Positions 7,824 to 17,542 of a stretch of 64,000 nt of DNA are shown in pieces (position 1 is the first letter of the stretch; every line of letters starts with the position of its first letter). The notes under the pieces were generated by a model. That model did no database searches, was not told where the DNA came from, and saw only the letters and a list, made by a program, of their open reading frames with translations. The stretch lies in assembly GCA_902826155.1 (NCBI GenBank), contig CADEDU010000003.1, positions 79,869 through 143,868 of the forward strand, written 5' to 3'. The position numbers and the translations under genes are program-made. This DNA is from an uncultured beta proteobacterium. GTDB taxonomy: Bacteria > Pseudomonadota > Gammaproteobacteria > Burkholderiales > SG8-39.

Positions 7824-10800
7824 TCCCCCGCCGGACGCGGACTCAATTTCTCCGGCGTCTCGTTTGCCCGATCACTTGCGGTTCTTCGCCGCGCACGCCA
7901 CTCCGAGAAGCGCTGCATCAGCACGTAGAACACCGGAATCAGGAAGATGCCGATCGCCGTCGCGGCGGCCATACCTGCCACCACCGCCGTGCCCAACGAC
8001 TGGCGCGCGCCCGCTCCGGCACCGACCGACAATGCCAGCGGCATCGAGCCGAAGATGAAAGCGAATGAGGTCATCAGGATCGGCCGCAGGCGCAAGCGCG
8101 AGCCCTCGACCGCAGCCTCGACGATATCGCGACCGCGCTGGCGTGCGATCTTCGCGTACTCGACGATCAGGATCGCGTTCTTGGCCGCCAGCCCCACCAG
8201 CATGATCAGGCCAACCTGGGTGTAGACGTTGTTGTCGAAGCCGGGCCGCAAAGTCAGCGCAAGCAGCGCGCCGAACGCCCCGAACGGAATTGCCAGCAGG
8301 ATCGCGGTGGGCAGTGCCCAGCTTTCGTACAACGCGGCCAGCAGCAGGAACGTGAAGACGACCGACAGCGCCAGGACGATGCCGGTCTGGCCGCCGGTTT
8401 TCTTCTCCTGATAAGTCGCGCCGCTCCATTCGTAGCTGAATCCGGGCGGCAGCACGCGCTCGGCGACCCGCTCCATCGCTTCGACCGCCTGCCCGGAGAC
8501 GAAGCCCTGCGCCGCCTGACCGTTGACGGTCGCGGCGCGATAGAGGTTGTAGCGCTGGAAGAATTCCGGGCCGTTGATGGTGCGCGCGGAGATGACCGTC
8601 GACAGCGGCACCATCTCGCCGGAGCCGTTGCGCACGTAGTAGCGCGCGAAATCATCGGGCGAGGAGCGCGCGCCGCCTTCGGCCTGCATGACCACGCGAT
8701 AGGTGCGACCGAACAGATTCAGGTCATTGACGTAGAACCCGCCCATGAACGTCTGCAGCGTGAAGTAGATGTCGTTCAGGCGGATGCCGAGCGACTTGGC
8801 GCGATCGCGATCGACGGTGTATTCGATCTGCGGAACGCGGCTGTCGACCTGGGTGAACACGAACCCGAGTTCGGGTTGGCGACGCGCCTCGGCGAGCAAC
8901 GCGTTGAGCACCTCGTTGAAGCGCTCCGGCGGTCCGCCCGAACGGTCCTGCAGCACGAACTCGAAGCCGCCCGCGCTGCCCGCACCGCGGATCGCCGGCG
9001 GGTTGAGCACCACGACGTTGGCATCGGTCACCTTGGCGAACATACCGGTCAATTGCTGGCGCACCCGCGGCGCACGCAGTTCCTCGACCGGGCGATCAGC
9101 CCATGGCTTGAGCACGACGATCAGCGTGGCCTGATAGGACGAGGTCACGCCGGTGAGCAGGTTGAAGCCGTTGATGACCTGGACCCGTTCGGTCGCCTTG
9201 TGCGCCATTGCGATCTGCGTGAGTTGCTGTACCGCCTGGGTGGTGCGCTCGTTGGCACTGGCGAGCGGCATGTTCACCGCAGCGAGCAGGTACGCCTGAT
9301 CTTCCTCGGGCAGCAGGCCGCGCGGTAATTTGCTGCCCAACCAGCCGGTCGCGCCGACGATCACCGCCAACAGCACGATCGCCAGCGCCGACCAGCGAAT
9401 CAGCAGCCGCACCGTCGCGGTGTAGCCATTGGTGAACGCCATGAAGGTGCTGTTGAACGCGTTGAATATCCAGCCGAGCGGGCCGCGACGCTTGCCGTGC
9501 GGCACCTTGTCGAGGAACAGCGCGCACAGCGCCGGCGTGAGCGTCAGCGCGACGATCGCCGAAAGCACCACCGCGACCGACAGCGTCAGCGCAAACTGGC
9601 GATAGAGCTGACCGGCCAGCCCGCCCATGAACGCGACCGGCACGAACACCGCGCACAGCACCAGCATGATCGCGATCACCGGCGCGGTCACGTCGCGCAT
9701 CGCGGCGTAGGTCGCATCGCGCGCGTTGAGGTGTTCGTCGCGCATCTTCTGCTCGACCGCCTCGACCACCACGATGGCATCGTCGACGACGATGCCGATT
9801 GCGAGCACCAGGGCGAACAACGTGAGCGTGTTGATCGAGAACCCGAACGCCTGCAGCAGTGCGAAGGTGCCGATCAGCGACACCGGCACCGCCAGGATCG
9901 GAATGATCGTGGCGCGGAAACTCTGCAGGAAGATGAACACCACCAGCGCCACCAGCAGGAAAGCTTCGGAGAGCGTCCACATCACGCTCTTCAGCGACTC
10001 GGTGATGAACGGCACCGAATCGAACGCGATGAAATGCGTGAGCCCGGGCGGATAGGCGCGCTCCAGCTGATCGAGCGCCTGCTTGATCCCCTTGGCGGTA
10101 TCGAGCGCGTTGGCGGTGGCCTGCGGGAAGATCGCCATCATCACCGACGGCTGGTTGTTCACCGTCGAGCTGATGTTGTAGTCGGACGCGGCCAACTCGA
10201 CGCGGCCGATCTCGCGCAGGCGCACCACCTGACCGTTGGCGCCGGTGCGTACGATCATGTTCTCGAACGCCTGCGGCTCGGCCAGCCGTCCGCGCACCGT
10301 GACCGAGTACTGCATCTGCTGGCCAGGCGGCGCCGGTTGCGCGCCGATGCGTCCGGCCGGCGCCACGACGTTCTGCTCGGCGATCACCGCCTGCACGTCG
10401 CTCGGCGTCACGCCCAGCCGCGCCATCTTGTCCGGATCGAGCCAGATGCGCATCGAATAGTCGCGCGCGCCGAAGATCCGCACTGCGCCCACGCCGGGCA
10501 CGCGCGAGAGCGAGTCCTGCATGTAGAGCGTGGCGTAGTTCGACAGGAACACGCTGTCGTAGCGGCTGTCGGGCGAGCGCAGCGCGATGATCTGCAGGAA
10601 CCCGAGCGACTGCTTGCGGATGGTGATGCCCTGCCGGATCACATCGGGCGGCAACTGCGGCTGCGCGATCGCGATGCGGTTCTGCACCTCAACCGCGGCG
10701 ATGTCCTGATCGGTGCCGACGTCGAAGGTTACGTTGAGCGTGTACGCGCCATCGTTGGTGGAGCGCGAGTCCATGTAGATCATGTTCTTCGCGCCGTTCA

Positions 10801-11005
10801 CCTGCTGCTCGATCGGCGCGGCCACCGACTCGGCCACGGTCTGCGCGTTGGCGCCAGGGAACGACGTCGTCACCTGAATCACCGGCGGCGTGATCACCGG
10901 GTACTGCTCCAGCGGCAGACTCACCAGCGACAGTGCGCCCAGCAGCGTGATGACCAGCGCGATCACCGACGACAGGATCGGTCGCTCGATGAAGATGTTC
11001 TTCAT
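7820..11005 (-). CDS. RND multidrug efflux transporter, HAE-1 (AcrB/MexB) family
   Basis: A 1061-residue inner membrane proton/drug antiporter of full HAE-1 length. It starts with KNIFIERPILSSVIALVITL (first membrane helix), has porter-domain text such as SFPGANAQTVAESVAAPIEQ, and the paired proton-relay aspartates in IGIVVDDAIVVVEAVE within the fourth helix. The second half repeats the layout (LIMLVGLAAKNAILIVEYA). Fifteen C-terminal residues after the last helix are polar. It lies 23 bp after the MFP gene and overlaps the outer-membrane channel gene, giving a full three-part pump. No adjacent TetR/MarR regulator was found, so control and substrates are unknown. Confidence 0.95.
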   Translation of the reverse strand: MKNIFIERPILSSVIALVITLLGALSLVSLPLEQYPVITPPVIQVTTSFPGANAQTVAESVAAPIEQQVNGAKNMIYMDSRSTNDGAYTLNVTFDVGTDQDIAAVEVQNRIAIAQPQLPPDVIRQGITIRKQSLGFLQIIALRSPDSRYDSVFLSNYATLYMQDSLSRVPGVGAVRIFGARDYSMRIWLDPDKMARLGVTPSDVQAVIAEQNVVAPAGRIGAQPAPPGQQMQYSVTVRGRLAEPQAFENMIVRTGANGQVVRLREIGRVELAASDYNISSTVNNQPSVMMAIFPQATANALDTAKGIKQALDQLERAYPPGLTHFIAFDSVPFITESLKSVMWTLSEAFLLVALVVFIFLQSFRATIIPILAVPVSLIGTFALLQAFGFSINTLTLFALVLAIGIVVDDAIVVVEAVEQKMRDEHLNARDATYAAMRDVTAPVIAIMLVLCAVFVPVAFMGGLAGQLYRQFALTLSVAVVLSAIVALTLTPALCALFLDKVPHGKRRGPLGWIFNAFNSTFMAFTNGYTATVRLLIRWSALAIVLLAVIVGATGWLGSKLPRGLLPEEDQAYLLAAVNMPLASANERTTQAVQQLTQIAMAHKATERVQVINGFNLLTGVTSSYQATLIVVLKPWADRPVEELRAPRVRQQLTGMFAKVTDANVVVLNPPAIRGAGSAGGFEFVLQDRSGGPPERFNEVLNALLAEARRQPELGFVFTQVDSRVPQIEYTVDRDRAKSLGIRLNDIYFTLQTFMGGFYVNDLNLFGRTYRVVMQAEGGARSSPDDFARYYVRNGSGEMVPLSTVISARTINGPEFFQRYNLYRAATVNGQAAQGFVSGQAVEAMERVAERVLPPGFSYEWSGATYQEKKTGGQTGIVLALSVVFTFLLLAALYESWALPTAILLAIPFGAFGALLALTLRPGFDNNVYTQVGLIMLVGLAAKNAILIVEYAKIARQRGRDIVEAAVEGSRLRLRPILMTSFAFIFGSMPLALSVGAGAGARQSLGTAVVAGMAAATAIGIFLIPVFYVLMQRFSEWRARRRTASDRANETPEKLSPRPAGE

Positions 11006-11028
11006 GGCACTCCCTCGATGGCGACGCG

Positions 11029-12345
11029 CTACTTGCCCGCGGCCTTTGCTTCGCCCTTGGCGGCAGGGCCGACACCCGAAGGGGCATTGGCAGGAGCGCC
11101 ATCGGCCGGGGGCTTACCCGGTGCGCCCGCTCCGGGTTTCGACGGCGCCACCGGCTTCACCAGCGCGAGACCCGGACGAATGCGCGCAGTCCCTTCGATG
11201 ATCACCATCTCGCCGGCCGTGAAGCCCTTCTCGACTACCCAGTCCTGCCCGGCGCGGCGGGCGTCCTTCAACTCACGCGCTTCGAACTTGCCGTCGGGCT
11301 GCACCACATACACGGAGCGCCGGCCGAGAATCTCGGTGACCGCGCGCCCCGGAATGCGCACCGCCGCGTCGGTCTCGTACGCGGGCACTTTCACTTTGAC
11401 GAACAGCCCGGCCTTCAATTGGCCTTCGGGATTGGGCACCGCCAGCCGCACTTGCAGCGTGCCGCTCTTGGCATCGACGATCGGATCGACGTAGCTCAAC
11501 TTCGGCGCCTGCGCGTACTCGGTGCCATCGGGCAACAGCAGCGCGAACGGCAGCGTGTTCGCGTTCTTGGCCCCGCTCAGGGCGGCCAGTTTTTTCTGGA
11601 ATTCGAACACCCGGCCCTCGGGCACGGTGAAGTTCACGTACATCGGATTGGTCGAGTAGACGGTGGCGAGCAGTGTCGTCCCTTGCATCACCATGCCCCC
11701 GGGACGGATCTGCGCGCGCCCCATCAGCCCGTCTCGCGGCGCGACGATCTGCGTGTAAGACAGATTCAGCTCCGCGGTGCGCACCAGCGCGCGCGCCACC
11801 TCCACCGCGGCCGCGTCGGCGCGCTCCTTGGCGATCGCGCCGTCCAGATCCTGCTGGCTAACGATCTTGTCGTTGGCGAGCGGCCGCAGCCGATCGAGCA
11901 CCTGCCTGGAATTCGCGGCGTTGGCTTGCGCCTGCGCCAGTTGTGCCTTGACCTGGTCGAGCGCGGCGGCGAACGTCTGGCGGTCCAGCGTAAAGAGCAG
12001 TTGGCCGCGCTTGACCGGAGCGCCGTCGGGTACCGCCTGGCGATCGAGCAACGCCATCACGCGCGAGCGCACTTCGACGGTGTCGGCCGCATCGGCCTGG
12101 CCGACGTACTCCTCGAACACCGTCACTTTCTCCGGCGACACCTTCACCACCACCACTTCGGGCGGCGGTCCACCGGCCCCAGGGGGAGCGGCCTTGCTCG
12201 CGCCCTCGGGCGCTTTGCCCGGCGCGGGCTGCGCATGCGGCTCGCCACAGCCGTTCAGGGCGAGGAGAACGAAGCTCGATGCGATGGCGCCGCAAGCGAC
12301 ACGAACGGAGCGGCGCACGTGATAGTGCGAGTGGGTGGACGACAT
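11029..12345 (-). CDS. RND efflux periplasmic adaptor (membrane fusion) lipoprotein
   Basis: A 438-residue HlyD/AcrA-type adaptor. ATG at 12345 gives a signal sequence ending in a lipobox (LALNGC, Cys near residue 33), followed by a Pro/Gly/Ala-rich linker. The family blocks follow: ADTVEVRSRVMA for the barrel-sandwich hybrid, an alpha-hairpin with KAQLAQAQANAANSRQ, NLSYTQIVAPRDG for the second lipoyl half, and a membrane-proximal domain. The C-terminal 40 residues are again low-complexity (Ala/Pro/Gly/Lys), which is not needed in AcrA homologues. First gene of the efflux operon; its promoter should lie in 12346-12510. Confidence 0.92.
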   Translation of the reverse strand: MSSTHSHYHVRRSVRVACGAIASSFVLLALNGCGEPHAQPAPGKAPEGASKAAPPGAGGPPPEVVVVKVSPEKVTVFEEYVGQADAADTVEVRSRVMALLDRQAVPDGAPVKRGQLLFTLDRQTFAAALDQVKAQLAQAQANAANSRQVLDRLRPLANDKIVSQQDLDGAIAKERADAAAVEVARALVRTAELNLSYTQIVAPRDGLMGRAQIRPGGMVMQGTTLLATVYSTNPMYVNFTVPEGRVFEFQKKLAALSGAKNANTLPFALLLPDGTEYAQAPKLSYVDPIVDAKSGTLQVRLAVPNPEGQLKAGLFVKVKVPAYETDAAVRIPGRAVTEILGRRSVYVVQPDGKFEARELKDARRAGQDWVVEKGFTAGEMVIIEGTARIRPGLALVKPVAPSKPGAGAPGKPPADGAPANAPSGVGPAAKGEAKAAGK

Positions 12346-12512
12346 CGTCAGATTCAGGGCCCTGGAGTCGGGCAGGATTGAACCACAGTTCCGCTGCGCG
12401 TCCGTGCGAGGCAACGCAGCTTTACCCTGCGAAACAAATCGAGACAGCCGCACGCGGCGACGTGAACGCCGGGCGCCAGTCAGCGTGATGTCAGCGCGTG
12501 ATCACGGGCGCG

Positions 12513-12608
12513 GCGCACCTCGCGAACGCACTTAGGTCAGTGCTCCGCGCGCGGATCAAGGTCGCCGCGCACCTCGCGAACGCACTTAGGTTAGTGCTCC
12601 GCGCGCGG
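12513..12608. repeat. Tandem 42-bp duplication covering the 3' end of the aldolase gene
   Basis: Two 42-bp copies (12513-12554 and 12567-12608) differ at one base and repeat with a 54-bp period. Copy 2 contains the last codons and stop of the aldolase-like gene on the minus strand; copy 1 carries the same final codons and stop just beyond it. This is a local duplication of the gene end. Confidence 0.85.
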
Positions 12609-13704
12609 CGATGGGCCAGATCGCTTCCACGCGGTCGTTGCGCACGCAGATGAGCGAGTCGTAGAGGTTGACCGTCGGGTCGCAATGGCCGGGGATCAGC
12701 CGCAGCTTGTCGCCGAGTTCGGGCATGCGCGCGCTATCGGCGACGCGCACGACGCCGTGCTCGTCGGAGGCCTTCACGTAGTCCAGCCCAGGCCAGCCCG
12801 TCACCACCGGCATACCCGAGTCGATGCTGGAAGCTTTCAGGCCGGCGTCGAGCACGACGCGCTCGCGTGTCGGCGTGCTCATCACAGTAGCGAGCACGAA
12901 CAGGCTCTGCTCGAAGCGCGGAAATCCGTCCCACGCGTTGGCGTTGTAGTCGGCATCCATGAAGATGTACGAGCCGGGCTGCAACTCGTTGTAGATCTCG
13001 CTCGCGGCCTCGTACATGAACGAGCCGGTGCCCGCACCGGTGATCGTCTCGCACGGAATGCGATAGGTCGCCAGCAGGTCGCGGGTCTTTTTCGCCGCCG
13101 CCGCGGCGCGTTCGATCGCGGTGCGCCGCTCGGCGACCGAGCGCACGTGCTGGGCCGAGCCGTGATACGCGTGAATGCCGGCAAAGCGCAGGAACGGCGC
13201 GGCCTTGATTGCGCGTACCAGCTGCAGCGCAGGATCACCCGGCGCGACGCCGCAGCGATTACCGCCGACCTCGACTTCGACCAGCACGTCGATCACCACG
13301 CCGGCCTCGTTGGCCGCCGCAGACAGTTCCGCAACATTTTTGGTGTTATCGACGCACACCGAGATGCGTGCACGCCGCGCAAGATGCGCAAGCCGGCGCA
13401 CCTTGGCGCGCCCGACCACTTCGTTGGACACGAACACGTCGCGCACGCCGGCGTCGACGAAGCATTCGGCCTCGCTCACCTTCTGGCAACAAATGCCGAT
13501 TGCGCCGGCCTGGATCTGGCGCTTGGCGATGTCGGGGCATTTGTGGCTCTTGGCGTGCGGACGCAGGCGCGCACCCGAGCCGCGCACGGAATTGGCCATC
13601 GTCGCCAGATTGCGCTCGAAGGCATCGAGGTCGAGCGTCAGTGCCGGCGTGTCGATCTCGTTGACCGGCATGCCGACCGAGGCAGGCGGAAGTGCTGAAA
13701 CCAT
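12586..13704 (-). CDS. D-threonine aldolase/D-serine dehydratase-like PLP enzyme
   Basis: A 372-residue fold-type III PLP enzyme (alanine-racemase-like barrel plus C-terminal metal domain). The PLP lysine is in RLRPHAKSHK (Lys52). The N-terminal IDTPALTLDLDAFERN is the family opening. The C-terminal metal site reads PGHCDPTVNLYD; His-x-Asp there matches D-threonine aldolases, whereas eukaryotic-type D-serine dehydratases use His-x-Cys. Aldol cleavage of D-beta-hydroxy amino acids is thus the best guess. ATG at 13704 is chosen because upstream codons lack homology and run into the intergenic region. Confidence 0.87.
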   Translation of the reverse strand: MVSALPPASVGMPVNEIDTPALTLDLDAFERNLATMANSVRGSGARLRPHAKSHKCPDIAKRQIQAGAIGICCQKVSEAECFVDAGVRDVFVSNEVVGRAKVRRLAHLARRARISVCVDNTKNVAELSAAANEAGVVIDVLVEVEVGGNRCGVAPGDPALQLVRAIKAAPFLRFAGIHAYHGSAQHVRSVAERRTAIERAAAAAKKTRDLLATYRIPCETITGAGTGSFMYEAASEIYNELQPGSYIFMDADYNANAWDGFPRFEQSLFVLATVMSTPTRERVVLDAGLKASSIDSGMPVVTGWPGLDYVKASDEHGVVRVADSARMPELGDKLRLIPGHCDPTVNLYDSLICVRNDRVEAIWPIAARGALT

Positions 13705-14061
13705 GATTCGATCCGTGCAGAGGACACGCCGATGCGACCGCGGCTCCGGCCTGTGCGAGGCGGCCAACCGGTCATGACGCGCCGACGAGTGTACATCGGC
13801 GTTCACGCGCGATCGACGCTGGAACACCGGTCGAGACGGCGCGTCCCTCGCGGTGGCGAGCCCCCCCCCTGTTCTGCTAAGGTCCGGAAATTCGTCGTGG
13901 CCGTGTCGCAATCAAGCGGATCGCACGAGTCAAACGAGTCAAACCAAATCAATCGATTCAGAGGATTCACCATCGACCGGCGCTTCTGCGGTCGCCGCGA
14001 GCCACCACACCGGGCCGGCTCAGGCGCCAACGCCGCGTCTCCCATCACGAGGTTTATCGCA
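13705..14061. other. Intergenic region between divergent genes
   Basis: This 357-bp stretch separates the aldolase-like gene and the methyltransferase gene, which face away from each other. It has a run of nine C around 13861 and a tandem copy of ACGAGTCAA at 13925-13942. No convincing gene or strong promoter was seen; both 5' regulatory regions must be here. Confidence 0.5.
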
Positions 14062-14895
14062 ATGTCCGTTCGTTCTTTGCTTCGTTCCGTTGTCATTGGC
14101 GCCGTCGCCGCCAGCTTCTCACTCAGCGCCTGCGCGCAGACCGCGCAGACCGATTCGAAGTTCGAGCCGCAGGTGGGTCAGGCCGGCAAGGACGTCATCT
14201 GGGTGCCGACACCCGAAGGCCTGGTCGATCGCATGCTGCGCATGGCCAAGGTCACGGCGAATGATTTCGTCATGGACCTGGGGTCGGGCGACGGCCGCAT
14301 CGCCATCACCGCCGGCAAGAATTTCAACGCCCCGGCGATAGGCATCGAGTACAACCCCGACATGGTGACGCTGTCGAACAACAACGCCGTCAAGGCCGGC
14401 GTGGGCGACAAGGTCAAGTTCGTGAAGGCCGACATCTTCGAGACCGACTTCTCGAAGGCCACGGTGATCACCATGTATCTGCTGCCGAGTCTGAATATCA
14501 AGCTGCGGCCGAAGATCCTCGACATGAAAGCGGGCACGCGCGTCGTTGCGCACGCCTTCGACATGGGCGACTGGGCCGCCGACGAGACCGCCACAGTCGA
14601 CGGACGCAACGCCTACCTGTGGATCGTGCCGGCGAAGGTGGGTGGCACCTGGCGCATCGAGGCCGGCGCCACCAAGGGCGATCTGGCGATCGGCCAGACC
14701 TACCAGAAGATCGAAGCCTCGCTCAAGCAGGCCGCCGGCGTGTTGCCGGTGCAGGGGACGCTGCGCGGCGAGGAAGTACGGCTCAGCTTCCCCGATGGCA
14801 AAGGCGGGCGTCGTGAGCTTGCCGGCAAGGTGAACGGCGAGCGCATGGAAGGCCAGGGCTGGAGCGCGACGCGCATCGCCAAACCGGCGAACTGA
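14062..14895 (+). CDS. Signal-bearing class I SAM-dependent methyltransferase
   Basis: A 277-residue protein. Residues 1-24 form an export signal with a lipobox-like end (SLSAC, Cys24). Residues 45-190 are a Rossmann methyltransferase with motif I VMDLGSGDGRI near residue 70-80, GIEYNPD as the acidic motif II, and a YLLPSLN block. Residues 195-277 form an extra beta-rich tail ending GQGWSATRI. ATG at 14062 follows an ACGAGG ribosome site. It is clearly related to the protein at 29034-29591. A SAM enzyme with a signal peptide is puzzling: it may be membrane-anchored facing the cytoplasm, as proposed for eukaryotic FAM173-type lysine methyltransferases. Confidence 0.85.
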   Translation: MSVRSLLRSVVIGAVAASFSLSACAQTAQTDSKFEPQVGQAGKDVIWVPTPEGLVDRMLRMAKVTANDFVMDLGSGDGRIAITAGKNFNAPAIGIEYNPDMVTLSNNNAVKAGVGDKVKFVKADIFETDFSKATVITMYLLPSLNIKLRPKILDMKAGTRVVAHAFDMGDWAADETATVDGRNAYLWIVPAKVGGTWRIEAGATKGDLAIGQTYQKIEASLKQAAGVLPVQGTLRGEEVRLSFPDGKGGRRELAGKVNGERMEGQGWSATRIAKPAN

Positions 14896-14915
14896 GGACA
14901 TACACAAGGAGGATC

Positions 14916-15893
14916 ATGCTGCGGGTGCTCGCTCGTAGCCTCGCAACGCTGCTCGCCGTGTGGCTGCCGGCGAGCTGCGTCGACCAGCCGCTCAATTACA
15001 CGGCCGAGGACGCCCCGCGCTTCGAGCCCAAACCGATCATCAAACCCGGTGGTCAGGTGGTGGCCGTCGCACTGGGCAGCGGCGGGCCCCGCGTGTTCGC
15101 GCAGATAGGCGTGCTGCGCGCGCTGGAGGCGCAGGGCTACGTGCCCGACCTGATCGTCGGCACCTCGGGCGGTGCGATCCTCGGAGCGCTGTACGCGGCG
15201 GGATATTCGCCCGACGAGCTCGAAGAACTCGCGCTGTCCGAGTCGCCCTTCACGATGCTCGATTTCACCGTCTCGCGCTACGGCTACATCGCCGGACGCG
15301 CGCTGCAATCGAAGATGTCGCAACTGCTCGAAGGCCGCACGATCGAGCAGCTGAAAAAACCGTTCGCCGCGACCAGCACCCACGTCGAGACCGGCGAGCT
15401 CGAAATCCTCAATCGCGGCAACGCGGCAATCGCCGTGCATGCCTCGGCCGCGATTCCCGGCGTGTTCCTGCCGGTGATGATCGACGGTGCCCACTACGTC
15501 GACGGCGAACTGGTGGCGCCGGTGCCGATTCGCGTCGCGCGCCGGCTCGGTGCCGAGGTGGTGATCGCGATCGACGTGCAGGCCAAGCTCGACGAAGCGC
15601 CGCTGATGCCGAACTACCCCACTGACTGGCTGACCCTGGGCGCGTTGAAGCGCCGGCTGGTCGACACCGAGATCGACGAATCCACCGTGCTGATCCAGCC
15701 GGCATTGCCCTACTACGCCGGCTTCTCCAACGCCTACAAGCGCCGGCTCATCGCTGCGGGCGAGCAGGCGGTGGCCGAAGCGCTGCCCAAGCTCAAGGAG
15801 CTGATCAATCCGCTCGACGAGAAGGCGAAGACCGCGCAGACCAATCGGCTGCAGCTTTCGCTGGCGGCACGGCATGGCCTGGCGCACTTCTAG
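14916..15893 (+). CDS. Patatin-like phospholipase, secreted or lipoprotein
   Basis: A 325-residue patatin-fold serine hydrolase. The oxyanion segment is GSGGPR, the nucleophile elbow GTSGGAI has the catalytic Ser near residue 87, and the dyad Asp is in VDGELV (DGE instead of the common DGG). The N-terminus (LATLLAVWLPASC) looks like a signal or lipoprotein signal with Cys21. It starts 20 bp after the methyltransferase with an AAGGAGG ribosome site, so the two are probably one transcript. Lipid acyl hydrolysis in the envelope is the likely role. Confidence 0.9.
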   Translation: MLRVLARSLATLLAVWLPASCVDQPLNYTAEDAPRFEPKPIIKPGGQVVAVALGSGGPRVFAQIGVLRALEAQGYVPDLIVGTSGGAILGALYAAGYSPDELEELALSESPFTMLDFTVSRYGYIAGRALQSKMSQLLEGRTIEQLKKPFAATSTHVETGELEILNRGNAAIAVHASAAIPGVFLPVMIDGAHYVDGELVAPVPIRVARRLGAEVVIAIDVQAKLDEAPLMPNYPTDWLTLGALKRRLVDTEIDESTVLIQPALPYYAGFSNAYKRRLIAAGEQAVAEALPKLKELINPLDEKAKTAQTNRLQLSLAARHGLAHF

Positions 15894-15975
15894 TCGGGCC
15901 GGTCGCCTTCCGGGCTGGACACTCCAGCCGTCGATTTCATCCGCGTTCGATCACGCCCGACCGAGGAGGTCCGTC

Positions 15976-16941
15976 ATGCGCTCGCCCCTCACCGCCGTCG
16001 CCTTCCTGCTCGCCGCCGTCGTGGCGCTTCCGGTTGCCGCGCAGACCTATCCGAATCGGCCGATCAAGATCATCGTCGGCTATCCGCCGGGTGGCTCGGG
16101 GGATTTCACCACGCGACTCATCGCCGACGAATTGCAGCGCGAGCTGGGCGTGCCGGTCGTGGTCGAGAACAAACCCGGCGCGGGCGCGACGATTGCCTCC
16201 GACGCGGCGGCGAAATCGGCACCCGATGGCTACACCTTGCTCAACGCCGGTCACCAGACGATCAGCAAGGAGCTGTACCGCAAGCTTTCGTACGATCCGG
16301 ACAAGGATCTGATTCCGGTATGCCGCGTCGCCACCGGCACCACCGTGCTCGTGGTCAACAACAACCTGCCGGTCAACAATCTCAGGGAGCTCATCGCCTA
16401 CGCCAAGGCCAATCCCGCGAAGCTGTTTTCTGCGTCGGCTGGGTTCGGCTCGGCGCCGCACCTGGCGTCGGTGCAGTTCGAAGCAACCGCGGGCGTGAAG
16501 TTCACGACCGTGCAGTTCAAAGGCGGAGGACCCGCCTCGCAGTCGCTCATGGCGGGCGATACGCAAGTGATGTTCGCCACCTCCCCCACGGTGATGGGCT
16601 TCATCAAGGGCGGCCGGATGCGTCCGCTGGTGGTGAGCAAACGCCAGCCGTCGGCATCGATTCCTGGTATTCCCGGCGCCGACGAAGCGGGTCTGCCGGG
16701 ATTCGAATCAACGTTCTGGTTTGGCCTGTTCGCACCGGCGGGCACGCCGGCCGCAGCGATCAAGCGCGTGCATGAAGCTGCCGCCAAAGGACTCGCACGT
16801 CAGGAAGTACGCGACAAGATCGCGCTGCAAGGCATGGACGCCACGCCGTCGGCCTCACCCGAAGCGTTCGAGGCCGAGATAAAGGCCGAGGCGCCGATCT
16901 GGGAGAAGGTGATCCGCGAATCGGGCGCGAAGATCGAGTGA
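15976..16941 (+). CDS. Bug/TctC family periplasmic substrate-binding receptor
   Basis: A 321-residue receptor. ATG at 15976 is set by the GAGGAGG ribosome site at 15963-15969 and a good signal peptide (VAFLLAAVVALPVAAQT). The mature part begins YPNRPIKIIVGYPPGGSGD, and ENKPGAGATIA and the QFKGGGPA loop follow. Upstream in-frame codons are rejected as non-homologous. It sits 82 bp after the patatin on the same strand but has no transporter partner. Ligand unknown. Confidence 0.92.
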   Translation: MRSPLTAVAFLLAAVVALPVAAQTYPNRPIKIIVGYPPGGSGDFTTRLIADELQRELGVPVVVENKPGAGATIASDAAAKSAPDGYTLLNAGHQTISKELYRKLSYDPDKDLIPVCRVATGTTVLVVNNNLPVNNLRELIAYAKANPAKLFSASAGFGSAPHLASVQFEATAGVKFTTVQFKGGGPASQSLMAGDTQVMFATSPTVMGFIKGGRMRPLVVSKRQPSASIPGIPGADEAGLPGFESTFWFGLFAPAGTPAAAIKRVHEAAAKGLARQEVRDKIALQGMDATPSASPEAFEAEIKAEAPIWEKVIRESGAKIE

Positions 16942-16986
16942 TCAAATGAACCGCTCGCTCGCAAGCACCCGATCGCTCGACTGAGA

Positions 16987-17496
16987 TCAGCCGCCCGCCA
17001 ACCCTTTGGCGATGCGATCGATGCCGACTTGCGCACAAACCGCGTCCTTGTCACCGCCGGGCGCGCCGGAAACACCGATCGCACCGACGATCTCCTTGCC
17101 CGCGAGAATCGGCAATGCGCCTTCGGCGCCGGTGATGCTCTGCAGGTGCAACACGCCCGCCGCGCCCGGATTGGCCGCAACGCGCTTGCCGATTTCGCCT
17201 GAAGGCACGCGGAACGACAGTGAGGTATAGGCCTTGCGCAGACTGTTCTCGACCGTGTGCGGATTGGTGCCGTCATCGCGAAGCACGGCCTTGGTCTGGC
17301 CGGCGCGATTGACTACAGTGACGGTAACCCGATAGCCGTCCTTGCGGCATTGCTCGATCGCTGCTGCAGCGGCCTCCTGCGCGGCAGCCAGCGAAATCGA
17401 GCGCTCGGCCACGACGGCTTGCGCTCGCGCACCCGAGCCGACGAGCGCGAGCGTGATGGTGGCCACCGCCAGAAAAATTGAATGTATCGATTTCAT
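16987..17496 (-). CDS. GlcG/HbpS family (DUF336) secreted protein
   Basis: A 169-residue protein with a Sec signal (IFLAVATITLALVGSGARA, cleavage likely near residue 25) followed by a single GlcG/HbpS domain: LAAAQEAAAAAIEQCRKDGY, TVVNRAGQTKAVLRDDG, KAYTSLSFRV and IVGAIGVSGAPGGDKD. Members include haem-binding and small-molecule-binding proteins and a protein in glycolate operons. It lies 46 bp downstream of the ABM-domain gene on the same strand, so both products may work together in the periplasm. Confidence 0.88.
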   Translation of the reverse strand: MKSIHSIFLAVATITLALVGSGARAQAVVAERSISLAAAQEAAAAAIEQCRKDGYRVTVTVVNRAGQTKAVLRDDGTNPHTVENSLRKAYTSLSFRVPSGEIGKRVAANPGAAGVLHLQSITGAEGALPILAGKEIVGAIGVSGAPGGDKDAVCAQVGIDRIAKGLAGG

Positions 17497-17542
17497 GCGA
17501 TCTCCTCGTGCGAAGTGATGGAAGCGCTCAACGCGGAAACGT

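Noticed and set aside
9497..11494. 665-codon plus-strand frame opposite the RND pump and adaptor
   Set aside because: His/Arg/Asp-rich composition typical of an antisense shadow in high-GC DNA; the minus-strand pump and adaptor are unmistakable.
12491..12685. Small minus frame with a repeated RARST.LSAFARCAA peptide
   Set aside because: It is the translation of the tandem 42-bp DNA duplication in a non-coding frame.
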